Source: Candidatus Scalindua japonica
Lineage (GTDB): Bacteria; Planctomycetota; Brocadiia; Brocadiales; Scalinduaceae
DNA length: 64,000 bases
Assembly (NCBI RefSeq): GCF_002443295.1
Contig: NZ_BAOS01000001.1
Span: 1-64,000 of the forward strand
Reading direction: 5' to 3'
The notes under the pieces are model-generated. The model made no database searches and was not told the DNA's origin. It was given only the letters and a program-made list of their open reading frames with translations. Positions 53,385-62,693 of this stretch are shown one piece after another (positions within the stretch are counted from its first letter, which is position 1; every line of letters starts with the position of its first letter). Made by a program: the position numbers and the translations under genes.

Positions 53385-53582
53385 GTGCTTGATTCACGCC
53401 TGATTGAAGTCTCTAAAGGGGATTTCTTAAGATTATTTGCTGAGGCCAGAGAGCTAAGATCAAATAATGGTCGATTAGTGGACGTTTTGTATGCGGAGTG
53501 TATAAAAGGAAGTAAATTACCGCCGGAAATTAATCATAAATTGTACTATTTTGATATTAAGCATACTATTGCATCAGGATAG
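53385..53582 (+). pseudogene. 65-codon frame, dispersed gene scrap
   Basis: Reads LRLFAEARELRSNNGRLVDV then AECIKGSKLPPEINHKLYYF and IKHTIASG. The last 65 bases resemble 5689-5755 at the DNA level, where the reading is INHKLSDCDIKHSISS. It may be the end of a common small protein; I cannot name it. Confidence 0.35.
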
Positions 53583-53933
53583 TTTACATAAAGAATACAC
53601 TTGAAACAATTCAGATATACTATTAAAATCACAACGATACAAAATATGGGGAAAACCCCGATCAATTAATTTTCGTAGAAACGAAGGAGCCAGCTTAAAA
53701 CAATTACACATGAAATCTGTAAAAAAAAACAATTAACTAATTTCAAATACAATAAGCAAAAAAAAGTAAAACGGTGTTTTTCCGTAAGTTATAAATATTG
53801 ATTGATAAGTCCCAGAACTGCTTTTCCACAAGTAATAATCTTGCCTTTCTGGACGTCAATGCAATAGAGTGGCGTTATACATAAAATAAATAAGAAGAAT
53901 ATGCACGAACAGGAAAAATCATAAAGGAATAAA
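53583..53933. other. Gap before the NYN gene, with a dispersed repeat
   Basis: 53648-53690 holds two small hairpins in tandem (GGGG-AAAA-CCCC and TTCGT-AGAA-ACGAA followed by GGAGCC). This looks structured, but does not match a riboswitch class I know. 53722-53850 is the third, diverged copy of the 150-bp repeat (GTAAAACGGTGTTTTTCCGT, CAGAACTGCTTTTCCACAA). Confidence 0.45.
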
Positions 53934-54725
53934 ATGGAAAAAAATTTAAAGTTAGCAGTGTTGATTGATGGTGACAATATACCGTCAGGACATGTAAAAG
54001 AAATGATGGAGGAAATAGCTAAGTATGGCAACCCGACAATAAAAAGAATCTACGGAGACTGGACAAAACCGCATTTAACAAGGTGGAAAAACCTACTACT
54101 TCAAAATGCAATAACGCCCGTCCAACAATACGGATACACCACTGGAAAAAATGCAACAGATTCAGCTATGATAATTGATGCAATGGATATTCTTTATTCA
54201 GAAAAAGTTAATGGATTTTGTCTGGTTTCAAGTGACAGTGATTTTACGAGATTAGCAACTCGATTAAGAGAAGCAGGAATGCAGGTAATAGGCATAGGGG
54301 CAAAAAAGACTCCTAATCCCTTTATAGTGGCATGTGATAAATTTATTTATATAGAAATAATTAGAAAACAATCTGAGAAGAAAGAAGATTCCATCGGAAA
54401 AGACAAAACCAAAGAAAGTATTGACAAAATTACTAGTAGAGAAATTAATTTAATATCCTCAACTATATCTGATCTTTCAGATGAAGACGGTTGGGCTTTC
54501 CTTGGGGATGTGGGCGGCTTATTGCTAAAAAAACAACCTAATTTCGATTCAAGAAATTACGGATTTGAAAAGTTAACACCATTAATTAAATCTATTGGTA
54601 ATTATGAATTAGAACAACGAGAAAATCCTAAAAGCAGGAACAAACTTATATTCGTCAAGAATAAAGAAAAGCATATAAGAGTAACTGGTGTCAAACCTCG
54701 ATCAGTTATTAAGAAAACTGTATAA
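53934..54725 (+). CDS. NYN-domain (LabA/DUF88-like) protein with OST-HTH/LOTUS domain
   Basis: 263 aa. The NYN domain (residues 6-140), a PIN-like RNase fold, shows the acidic residues in AVLIDGDNIPSGHV, TDSAMIIDAMDILY and FCLVSSDSDFTRLATRLREA. The C-terminal part (about 170-250; INLISSTISDLSDEDGWAFL, RNYGFEKLTPLIKS) matches the OST-HTH/LOTUS RNA-binding domain. Such proteins are widespread bacterial putative ribonucleases with unclear biology. It starts with AAGGAATAAA before the ATG. Confidence 0.9.
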   Translation: MEKNLKLAVLIDGDNIPSGHVKEMMEEIAKYGNPTIKRIYGDWTKPHLTRWKNLLLQNAITPVQQYGYTTGKNATDSAMIIDAMDILYSEKVNGFCLVSSDSDFTRLATRLREAGMQVIGIGAKKTPNPFIVACDKFIYIEIIRKQSEKKEDSIGKDKTKESIDKITSREINLISSTISDLSDEDGWAFLGDVGGLLLKKQPNFDSRNYGFEKLTPLIKSIGNYELEQRENPKSRNKLIFVKNKEKHIRVTGVKPRSVIKKTV

Positions 54726-54765
54726 GCTCTCTTTGCTACAATCTTTTTAAATAAAATCGATACTT

Positions 54766-54993
54766 ATGACCAAACTTATGAGAAAAAGCATTTATAAACG
54801 GGCCTCTAAACTGCCTGAATCATCTCAGGATGCCATTGCTGCCATTGTTCTGGAAAAATTAAAAGATGAGAAGAGATGGGAAGTATCTTTTTCCAATTCT
54901 CAGGAATCTCTTTCTGAACTTGCACCAGGAGTTCGTAAAGAGATTGAAGAAGAAAAAACTCTCCCATTTGATCCTGCATCCAGAAATAAATGA
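54766..54993 (+). CDS. Orphan type II antitoxin-like protein, 75 aa
   Basis: RASKLPESSQDAIAAIVLEK is a short helical opening, and KRWEVSFSNSQESLSELAPG with EEEKTLPFDP is the toxin-binding tail seen in many small antitoxins paired with RelE/Txe-like toxins. No toxin follows: the next gene starts 14 bases after the stop and is an outer-membrane protein. A decayed or lost module partner is likely. The family is assigned by pattern. Confidence 0.6.
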   Translation: MTKLMRKSIYKRASKLPESSQDAIAAIVLEKLKDEKRWEVSFSNSQESLSELAPGVRKEIEEEKTLPFDPASRNK

Positions 54994-55006
54994 TATCCTG
55001 CTTATT

Positions 55007-56428
55007 ATGAAAAATAAACCAATTGTCCTGGCTCTTTGTACTTTTTTAAGTTTATGGATGGTGGTAACTTATTTATATGCAGATGAGTCAATCGACACAT
55101 TGGAGCATGCGTCTGACGTTTCTATCGGAAAAGATCTCAAAGAGTTTTTTACGAACATAAACGGTAAACTCAAATTAAATTTATTTGATCATTTTCATAA
55201 TGGTGAACAGGAAGAGACAGGAGAACAGGATACGGATCGCTATCGATTTGAATTTGATCTTAATTTAGATATTACCGGTAGTATTGGCGACAGCATTACC
55301 TATTCTGTCATTCCACGATTTCGTTTTGATAATGTCAGCTGGGCAACGGGTGTAATTGATGAACCAAATGAAACAGATGTAGACAGATTTATGTTAAATG
55401 TTAATGAGGCTTTTCTGACATATAGTACCGACAGATTCGATATATCATTTGGTAAAATGATATATGAGTGGGGTACAGCGGATGGTTACAATCCCACGAA
55501 TAATATAAATTCGTTTGATTTTACTGATATTCCGACTGCAGAAAAGATCGGATTACCATCCGTTTCTTTAAATTATTCACATGATTTGTTCAATGCTAAT
55601 CTGGTTTTTGCGCCTCTGTTTTCTTCATCACGACTGCCGGATACTGATAATCGCTGGGTTGGCGATATAACTGATGCGTTAGAAAACAGTAGTGGCGCAA
55701 CGGTAACAGTGATTCCCGGAAGTGAGAAATCCCCTGTGAATAATATTGATAATTCTCAATTTGCAATCAGGATAAGTACAAGCACGTTACTTGAAGGTTG
55801 GGATTTTTCGCTAAGTTATTATGATGGGATTCAACAGGTCGGTGTGCTCCGTAGTGACTTGGATTTATCAACTTTGTTATTAGGGTTGCCACCCAGACTC
55901 ACGCTCTTCCGAGATTATCCGCACTGCCGTGAATACGGCTTTGATTTCTCTACCACATTTAATTCACTCGAAATTCATGGAGAGGTGGCAGGACATATGA
56001 CGGATGGAGATAAGATGGACGATGATTACGTCGAGTATGTGGCCGGTATCAATTACACTTTTTATGATATACTATTCGGATTTCTTGAAGAAGCAATGGT
56101 TGTCCTGGAGTATGCCGGTGAGGCTATTTTTGACGAAAAAATATCAAATAATGAGTTTTCCGGATCCGGTGATTATTTCAGACCTTTTAAAAACTCGGTT
56201 TTAGCTAACATTAATTTCAAATTTTCTGAAAATACAAAGTTTAAGGTTTCCGGTGCAATAAATCTTGGTGATGATGACAGTTATATTCGCCCTTTATTCA
56301 GCCACAAATTATTTGAGAATACTAAATGTGAAGCGGGAGTTGACATCATTTCAGGGCATAAGGATACATTTTTTGGCAGATGGAGACAAAATGATCGGTT
56401 GTTCATTATGTTTACCCAGTACTTTTAA
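55007..56428 (+). CDS. Outer-membrane beta-barrel protein (DUF1302/alginate-export-like)
   Basis: 473 aa from the ATG at 55007, with signal peptide LALCTFLSLWMVVTYLYADE. The body alternates polar/hydrophobic strands (LKLNLFDHFHNGEQE, YSVIPRFRFDNVSWA, DRFDISFGKMIYEWGTADGY, FKVSGAINLGDDDSYIRPLF) and ends in aromatic F (IMFTQYF), the outer-membrane insertion signal. FGKMIYEWGTADGYNPTN is typical of barrels found beside MMPL/RND lipid exporters. It converges with the PPTase/RND genes and may be the outer-membrane partner of the exporter. Confidence 0.8.
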   Translation: MKNKPIVLALCTFLSLWMVVTYLYADESIDTLEHASDVSIGKDLKEFFTNINGKLKLNLFDHFHNGEQEETGEQDTDRYRFEFDLNLDITGSIGDSITYSVIPRFRFDNVSWATGVIDEPNETDVDRFMLNVNEAFLTYSTDRFDISFGKMIYEWGTADGYNPTNNINSFDFTDIPTAEKIGLPSVSLNYSHDLFNANLVFAPLFSSSRLPDTDNRWVGDITDALENSSGATVTVIPGSEKSPVNNIDNSQFAIRISTSTLLEGWDFSLSYYDGIQQVGVLRSDLDLSTLLLGLPPRLTLFRDYPHCREYGFDFSTTFNSLEIHGEVAGHMTDGDKMDDDYVEYVAGINYTFYDILFGFLEEAMVVLEYAGEAIFDEKISNNEFSGSGDYFRPFKNSVLANINFKFSENTKFKVSGAINLGDDDSYIRPLFSHKLFENTKCEAGVDIISGHKDTFFGRWRQNDRLFIMFTQYF

Positions 56429-56478
56429 CTGCATCTTATTATAATAATATCTATTTCCGTTTTAAGACATTTACTGCA

Positions 56479-56571
56479 ATGAATAATCCTATTGTTTTCA
56501 TGTTTTCCGGTCAGGGTTGCCAGTATTATCAGATGGGCGGGAACTTTATGACAACAGTTGTCTGGCGTTAG
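56479..56571 (+). pseudogene. Acyltransferase (FabD/PksE-like) N-terminal fragment
   Basis: 30 codons: MNNPIVFMFSGQGCQYYQMG and GNF, then unrelated codons and a stop. PIVFMFSGQGSQYYQMG is the start of malonyl-CoA:ACP acyltransferases of polyketide clusters. The gene breaks after 23 residues, at the 3' end of the phosphopantetheinyl transferase on the other strand. It suggests that a longer PKS cluster was rearranged here. Confidence 0.7.
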
Positions 56572-57320
56572 TAAACTAATTGATTAAAGTATGACAGCAT
56601 ACTGCTGGTAGTGGTATTGACCATCATCTTACATGGTAAAACTATTGATAAAATATAAGGGTAAAATATTACCGAAATGGATTTGTATTGTTTGAAATTC
56701 TTAAATTCAGATAAATAAGCGCTATCATTTACAGGAGTTATCTTTTTTAATTCTAAAATTTTAAAGGGGACCGTAAATCCGCATTTAATTGCTTTCGATA
56801 ATGCCTCTTTAATCGTCCAGATACAGACAGCACCTGCGGCAACAGTATCAAATTCTTTACTGGTCATATGCTTTTCTGATTCAGTTAACTGGGTTTCAAA
56901 CACTGACAGTTTTTCTTCCGCGATATACTCAATGTCCAGACCCATAATTTTACATGGACTAAAGGCTATTGCTACTGCTATGTCATCACAATGACTTATA
57001 GTTACATCCGGAGTATCAAAGGATAAGTGCCTCACAACAGGTTGATTAAAAAGTCCGGAAAATATCTCAATTTTCGTTAATTTTTTATCATTTAAATAAT
57101 CTGAGGCTGCAACTTTTGCCGCATAACGGCCCAGTAAATAACTTAATTTCCGGCGCTCATATTTCAGACCTGAAAAGTAATCTAATTCTTCCGGGTGCAG
57201 TATATCTTTTACGTTCTTCAGGACGTTTGTATATTCTCGTGAATGGATTCCTGCCAGACAGGCAGTAACTTTTTCATTTTCGACGCACAGGCTTAATGTT
57301 GAAGGTTGCTTTGGTATCAT
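56568..57320 (-). CDS. Sfp-type 4'-phosphopantetheinyl transferase
   Basis: 250 aa. Attaches the CoA-derived arm to carrier-protein domains. Motifs: YLLGRYAAKVAASDYL, DVTISHCDDIAVAIAF, the magnesium/CoA site in MGLDIEY, and VCIWTIKEALSKAIKCG (WTxKEAxxK). A length of 250 aa fits the Sfp group. It overlaps the AT fragment at its 3' end and starts 12 bp after the exporter gene stop. It presumably activates the polyketide synthase at 62.7 kb. Confidence 0.9.
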   Translation of the reverse strand: MIPKQPSTLSLCVENEKVTACLAGIHSREYTNVLKNVKDILHPEELDYFSGLKYERRKLSYLLGRYAAKVAASDYLNDKKLTKIEIFSGLFNQPVVRHLSFDTPDVTISHCDDIAVAIAFSPCKIMGLDIEYIAEEKLSVFETQLTESEKHMTSKEFDTVAAGAVCIWTIKEALSKAIKCGFTVPFKILELKKITPVNDSAYLSEFKNFKQYKSISVIFYPYILSIVLPCKMMVNTTTSSMLSYFNQLVY

Positions 57321-57332
57321 GATTAAGGGATA

Positions 57333-60095
57333 TTACTTTACTGCCCATTCCTTTGTTGTGTCTTTAAGCCGTTGACTTAAAATACGAGATATATTATAGA
57401 AAATCCTGGCAGCTATTTTTGGGTATCTTAATTTAACATTATTCAAGCTCTTGTCATTAATTTTAAGGACTTCAACAGGCCCTTTGGCAATTACATCGGC
57501 AGTTCTCGCCTCTCCTGTTGCATATGCCATTTCACCAAAGATATCTCCTCTCTGAAGGCTTTTTATTAATTTATCTTTGTCCCGGATAGTTACTTCAATA
57601 TTTCCATCAAGGATCAAATACATCTCTTTACTGTGTTCTCCTTTCCTGATAATATATTCATTGTTTTTATATTCAGTTATTACACCAAGTAGCGCTACTT
57701 TTTTTATTTCAAATGGTTTCAGCCCCTGGAGTAAAGGGCTCACTCTCGTCAACTCCTCATTGATCTTGATTTTCAGTATATCCCAGGATGAAACAAGTTG
57801 AGTAGAGAGTAATAGAGCAGGAGTCACAAAAAGATCGCTTACAAGGGCTATCAACATCACTATTGCAGTTAATAAGCCAAAAAAGATTGAAGGAACAAAA
57901 TTTGATGAAATCATAATACTGAATCCTAGAGCTAAAGCAATTGAGGTAGACATAACAGGAAGTATTTCGTTTCTGATTGTGTGCATCATCGCTTTTTTCT
58001 GGTCATTTGTACTCTTCAGATCTTTATGAAAACGAACCATCAGATGTATGGTGTCATCAATAGCAATACCAAGTGCTATCACGGCTATGATAGAAGTTGA
58101 AGGATTCAATGGAATACCAAACCAGCCCATGATGCCAAAGTTCAAAAGGATGGGAATCATATTTGGTATCAACGCCAGTAATCCTACTATCGGTGATAAA
58201 AAGACAAAAGAAATGATTATAAAAACAAAAACTACTGCCATCCCCAGGCTTATTGCCTGACCTTCAGACATGTAGTCTGCTGCTTTATTGTCAAGGATAT
58301 TAGTTCCGGTCATTTTCACCTGAACGTATTTTGGGAAAAGTTTTCTGCTCATTTCCTCTATTGCGGTCAGATGTTTGTTCACTTCCCACGATCCCGTAAC
58401 ATTATGCCTGACAACGATACAGGCCTGTGAATACGTTGATTCGAGTACCCGTTCAAGATCATCACCTCCTATCATTAATAGATATTGAGAAATTAAATCT
58501 TTTGAATCAGGGATCTTGAAATACTCCTTGCTTCCTTCATTCATTTCGCGATGCATAATTTTGATATAATCAGCTACTGATATTGTCTTATCGAATCTCT
58601 GATTCAGGAAATCCTGGAGATTTGCAATAGCATTCATTATTTTCGGATTTTTAATTCCATCTTCCTGTCCGGTATCGATAACAATCAAGAAGCTTTTCCC
58701 TCCGGCAATCTGGGAATGCAGTTTGTCCAATCTCACTCGGATTTCTGATTCTTTTTTGAAGAAATTCACGTAATCAGCATCCGTTTTAACTTTCAACGTC
58801 CCGATAACAGCCAGTATCATTACTACGATAGTGCCTATTATCATGTAGATTCTCTTGCTGATTGCTACACGACATAAGGACCTTGCTAAGGGTTCCAACG
58901 AAAGAGATCGTCCTTTTCTCTGCTTTTCTATAAAACTTTTCGGAACCTTTGTCCACTGCAGAAAACTCGGTATAAACAGAATTGTTACCACGAAGTTACA
59001 TGTTAATCCAACGGTTGTACAAATACCAAAATCTTTCAACATGGTGATTTTATTTATGGTTAATGCCGTGAAACCTAAAATAGTTGTTAAGGAAGTGAGA
59101 AATATAGCTAGACCGCATTTCATGGCCATGTTGATAATTGCTTTAGATTTTTCATTACCCGACTTCAATTGATAAGAATATTCTGAAAGCATATGAATAT
59201 CTTCAGTACACCCGACAACGATAAGTAAGAGAGGAATAATATTAGATACCACATTGATTGGATATCCCATAAAAGCCATAAAACCAAGTGTCCATATTAT
59301 GCTGATAATACCGGTAATTACAGGTACTATCACGGCGATTATCGAACGGAAGGAGAACCAGAAAATAATAAGAGAAACAAACAGGCAGATAGGGAGTAGC
59401 TTACTGATATCTCCTTTCAGAAATTTGGTAATATTGACTTTTATAAATGGGATACCAATCTGGAAAATTTCAGCATCAATACCAAGCTCTTGTAACCGTT
59501 CACTTTCAATGTCAATAATATCCTGAATTCTGGTTGTAATTTCGTGATTGTAAGTGATATATCCTTGAGGACCGGCTTGAATATAAGCATTAACTGCAGC
59601 CGTTTTACCATCTCTTGAAATAATATCATTCAGGAAGGTTTCATTTTGTAGCGCGTTTTTTTTAACTTCTTCTAATTCACTGAGTTCTGACGGTATATAT
59701 TCAATCAGCTTGCTTGTATCTAAATAGCCATCTCTTTCAATAATATTTGTTACCGTGCTCAAGCTGATGACTCGCGTTACAACTTCAACGTTATTTTCAT
59801 TTATATCCAGTGTTATATTGCTTATATTGTCTGAGATATTTTCGATACTCTGGAGGATTTGTTCCTGAAAGATATTGTCACTGGCTATGGAGACAGTAAT
59901 GAGGATGTCATCACCAAATATTTCTTTTGTGTTTTCATAATACTCCTTGTCTGGATCTCCAGAAATCATCATGCCTTCACCAGAAGGATCTATGATAAGT
60001 CGGGGTATCGGTATGGAAGCCAGTGTTGTCATCGCAACCAGAATGGCTATACAGATAAATGGGTGTCTGATAATTGATGTCATTATTGCTTTCAT
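57333..60095 (-). CDS. MMPL/RND-type exporter fused to a cyclic-nucleotide-binding domain
   Basis: 920 aa. Two RND repeats, each with a large periplasmic loop and a block of TMs (about residues 10-400 and 415-780). VVGCTEDIHMLSEYS and VIALGIAIDDTIHLMVRFHK carry the TM4/TM10 acidic relay residues of hydrophobic-lipid exporters (HpnN/MMPL type). The C-terminal ~125 residues form a cNMP-binding domain: IRKGEHSKEMYLILDGNIEV and GDIFGEMAYATGEARTADV. Substrate export may therefore be gated by a nucleotide ligand. It is transcribed with the phosphopantetheinyl transferase. Confidence 0.9.
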   Translation of the reverse strand: MKAIMTSIIRHPFICIAILVAMTTLASIPIPRLIIDPSGEGMMISGDPDKEYYENTKEIFGDDILITVSIASDNIFQEQILQSIENISDNISNITLDINENNVEVVTRVISLSTVTNIIERDGYLDTSKLIEYIPSELSELEEVKKNALQNETFLNDIISRDGKTAAVNAYIQAGPQGYITYNHEITTRIQDIIDIESERLQELGIDAEIFQIGIPFIKVNITKFLKGDISKLLPICLFVSLIIFWFSFRSIIAVIVPVITGIISIIWTLGFMAFMGYPINVVSNIIPLLLIVVGCTEDIHMLSEYSYQLKSGNEKSKAIINMAMKCGLAIFLTSLTTILGFTALTINKITMLKDFGICTTVGLTCNFVVTILFIPSFLQWTKVPKSFIEKQRKGRSLSLEPLARSLCRVAISKRIYMIIGTIVVMILAVIGTLKVKTDADYVNFFKKESEIRVRLDKLHSQIAGGKSFLIVIDTGQEDGIKNPKIMNAIANLQDFLNQRFDKTISVADYIKIMHREMNEGSKEYFKIPDSKDLISQYLLMIGGDDLERVLESTYSQACIVVRHNVTGSWEVNKHLTAIEEMSRKLFPKYVQVKMTGTNILDNKAADYMSEGQAISLGMAVVFVFIIISFVFLSPIVGLLALIPNMIPILLNFGIMGWFGIPLNPSTSIIAVIALGIAIDDTIHLMVRFHKDLKSTNDQKKAMMHTIRNEILPVMSTSIALALGFSIMISSNFVPSIFFGLLTAIVMLIALVSDLFVTPALLLSTQLVSSWDILKIKINEELTRVSPLLQGLKPFEIKKVALLGVITEYKNNEYIIRKGEHSKEMYLILDGNIEVTIRDKDKLIKSLQRGDIFGEMAYATGEARTADVIAKGPVEVLKINDKSLNNVKLRYPKIAARIFYNISRILSQRLKDTTKEWAVK

Positions 60096-60245
60096 GGTAT
60101 TTGCTTTTTCAATGTCCTCCGGGTGGAGAAAATTTAATCAAAACCTTACTAAGTCTCGAATCTTCTATTAAGGTTCTGTTAGTTATTATCCAGTTTAATG
60201 TACGGCATTTTTTTGTTTGTGAGCAACATATCAGTGGTTGATTGT

Positions 60246-60362
60246 TCATAGTTCAACTCGTTCTGTTTTTTTCTTTTCCATAATCTCTTTGCCTGTCATT
60301 TCAGCATAGGCAGTATGCAGACAAATAGGCAATACCAGGATAAGGTACGAAAGCTTTTTCAT
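60246..60362 (-). pseudogene. Truncated LolA-like lipoprotein-carrier gene, signal peptide only
   Basis: 38 codons with GGGAG before the ATG. MKKLSYLILVLPICLHTAYA is a clean signal peptide, followed by EMTGKEIMEKKKTERVEL and a TGA. TGKEIMEK is the usual opening of the outer-membrane lipoprotein-sorting proteins encoded next to MMPL exporters. It sits 150 bp upstream of the exporter on the same strand, so it is probably the broken first gene of that set. Confidence 0.5.
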
Positions 60363-61212
60363 TATTATTCTCCCTGCTGTTATAAAGGTATGTATAAATA
60401 TTAAAAAAAACCGGATAAATAATTGTTCATTTTACCTGTACATATCAGAAAATGGCTCCATGTGGTTCTTCACCCAATTACACCCCAGTAATATATTCTC
60501 TTCAATAAGAAGGATTATATCAAAAATAATTTTTTAAATATTAAAGCGTTCTAACTATTTAGGGGGTTTATGCGTTAAGAGTTTTATACATTCATGAAAA
60601 GTACATTATTTTTTATTTGGTTGCGAATTTGCTGTATTGATAATTAAGATTTAATAGATTTAACTTGTAATTTTCATTTAAAATTTGATAATAATAAATT
60701 GGCGATGACCCCGTAAAATAACTCTAAACAGGGGTATATTGGCCACCTCTTATCCACCTGTCTTATTGATAATACTTAAACATAAAAGAAGTGAGCAATA
60801 ACTTGTTCATTGAACACCTCTTTTGTGAAAACTGAAATAATATAAAAGTGATTTAATGGGTTTCAATAAGCTTTGCTTTGTACATGAAAAGTGTGAGTCT
60901 TATGTTCTGCCCATTAATAAGAATTCCCTAACAGACATTCTCTTATCATAAAGGAGCGTGAAGAAATACTAACCCTATTATCGTCAGAAATCCAATAAAA
61001 TTAGATAAAAATTTATGATACAAAACCCAAAAACACCGATCTTATGATCTTCCAATAGCATTTGATTTTCGATTTGAGGAGATGTTAACAATAATGTGGG
61101 AGAGGTAAAGTTCAGACCAGGACCAGGGTAATAAATTTTAATAAATCTAACGTTTCGTATCAGGAATTCCTGTAAGGATATTTGAAATCTTGAAAACTAT
61201 GAAAGGGAGAAG
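60363..61212. other. 850-bp gap with no gene seen
   Basis: AT-rich divergent intergenic region between the exporter set and the HMG-synthase gene. No open frame worth calling. It should hold promoters for both sides. Imperfect repeats of TAACTTGTTCATTGAACACC near 60800 and GTGAGCAATAACTTG give a short palindromic stretch (GTTCATTGAAC). Confidence 0.4.
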
Positions 61213-62445
61213 ATGGAGGTAGGAATAGAAGCATTAAATGCTTATGGAGGACAGACGTACATCGACGTTAGAAAATTATTCGAGTTTCGGGGATTGGATC
61301 TGCAAAGATTTGATAATCTGATGATGAATAAGAAGTCAGTTGGTTTGCCGTGTGAAGATCCGGTGACAAATGGTGTGAATGCCGCAAAACCAATAATTGA
61401 TAGTTTAAGCGAAGAAGAAAAGGGCCAGATCGAATTATTGATTACATCAACAGAGTCTGGTTTAGACTTTGGGAAGTCATTGAGTACCTATCTTCACGAT
61501 CAGCTTGGTTTGGGAAGAAAATGCAGGTTGTTTGAAATTAAACAAGCCTGTTATGCTGGTACGGCAGCCTTGCAGATGGCTGCTAATTTTGTTTGTTCGA
61601 AAGCATCCAGAGGTGCAAAGGCAGTTGTTGTTTCTACTGATGTTGCAAGGGCAGCCGCAAAGAATACCTATGCGGAGCCATCTCAGGGAATGGTAGCTGT
61701 CGCTATGTTAGTGAGTGAAGAGCCGGTAATATTAGAACTGGATTTTGGAGCAAATGGGTATTATGGGTACGAAATAATGGATTCCTGCCGACCGGAACCA
61801 GACCTTGAAACAGGAGATTATGACTTATCGTTATTATCGTATCTGGATTGTTTAGAAGGGAGTTATAATGCTTATGCAGATAAAGTAGGTGGTGTCGATT
61901 TTCAATCGACTTTTAATTATCTGGCATTTCATACTCCATTTGTAGGTATGGTAAAAGGTGCTCACCGCAATATGATGAGAAAATTCAAAAGAGCGGATAG
62001 AGATGCAATAGATTCAGATTTCCAGGAACGTATGAAACCCTCCCTGGCTTATTGTTCAGAGGTAGGAAATGGATATTCCGCATCACTATTTCTGGCATTA
62101 TGCGGCTTAATTGACTATGGAAGTTTTCACAACCCGAAACGAGTAGGACTTTTTTCCTATGGTTCAGGCTGCTGTTCTGAATTTTATAGCGGTGTCATAA
62201 CAGAAAGATCTCAAGAGAAATTAAATGAAATGAAAATTACACAAGCCCTGGAAAATCGCTACGAGCTGGACATGGCACAATATGAAAAAATTCTGGATTT
62301 GAATATGGAGTGGATGTTTGGGGTTAAGGATAAGGTTGTAGATGTTTCTGAATTTTCTGATTTTTATGAAAGTCAGATTGAAGGAAAAGGCTTGCTTGTT
62401 TTGAAAAAGGTAAAGAACTATCATCGAGAATATTGTTTAAGTTAA
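61213..62445 (+). CDS. HMG-CoA-synthase-like enzyme of polyketide beta-branching (PksG type)
   Basis: 410 aa. Joins an acetyl unit to a beta-keto polyketide intermediate on its carrier protein. The catalytic Cys is in FEIKQACYAGTAALQMAANF (about residue 112), the His in FNYLAFHTPFVGMVKGAHRN (about 240) and the family's C-terminal GLFSYGSGCCSEFYSGVI follows. Such HMG synthases are hallmark genes of trans-AT and some cis-AT polyketide clusters. It is preceded by GGGAGAAG and followed 6 bases later by a small gene, then the PKS. Confidence 0.9.
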   Translation: MEVGIEALNAYGGQTYIDVRKLFEFRGLDLQRFDNLMMNKKSVGLPCEDPVTNGVNAAKPIIDSLSEEEKGQIELLITSTESGLDFGKSLSTYLHDQLGLGRKCRLFEIKQACYAGTAALQMAANFVCSKASRGAKAVVVSTDVARAAAKNTYAEPSQGMVAVAMLVSEEPVILELDFGANGYYGYEIMDSCRPEPDLETGDYDLSLLSYLDCLEGSYNAYADKVGGVDFQSTFNYLAFHTPFVGMVKGAHRNMMRKFKRADRDAIDSDFQERMKPSLAYCSEVGNGYSASLFLALCGLIDYGSFHNPKRVGLFSYGSGCCSEFYSGVITERSQEKLNEMKITQALENRYELDMAQYEKILDLNMEWMFGVKDKVVDVSEFSDFYESQIEGKGLLVLKKVKNYHREYCLS

Positions 62446-62451
62446 CGTTTA

Positions 62452-62640
62452 ATGCAGCATGCCGTACAACTAAGTTATCCAGAAAAACATATTGCAGTTA
62501 TAAAACTTTTAAAGAAAAAAATGTCTAAGAAATTTCGGCAGCAACTTTCTGGCGCTTTTGAAGAAGAGACCGCAATGCATAAGATAAGCTTTGCCAAGCC
62601 AGGTATACGAGAACGGATTGAGGAGCTGTTTGGCAAATAG
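62452..62640 (+). CDS. Small hypothetical protein, 62 aa
   Basis: Starts 6 bases after the HMG-synthase stop; the ATG lacks its own ribosome-binding site, so coupled translation is likely. Basic and helical (AVIKLLKKKMSKKFRQQLSG), ending IREGIEELFGK-like. Not recognised; perhaps a docking or regulatory peptide of the PKS set. Confidence 0.4.
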   Translation: MQHAVQLSYPEKHIAVIKLLKKKMSKKFRQQLSGAFEEETAMHKISFAKPGIRERIEELFGK

Positions 62641-62693
62641 GGTGGATTCAAATTCTTCATTATTAGATTATTATTTTAATTTAAAAAGAGAAT

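Noticed and set aside
53648..53690. Tandem small hairpins (GGGG-AAAA-CCCC, TTCGT-AGAA-ACGAA) as a riboswitch
   Set aside because: They match no riboswitch consensus that I can name and are far (about 245 bp) from the NYN gene.
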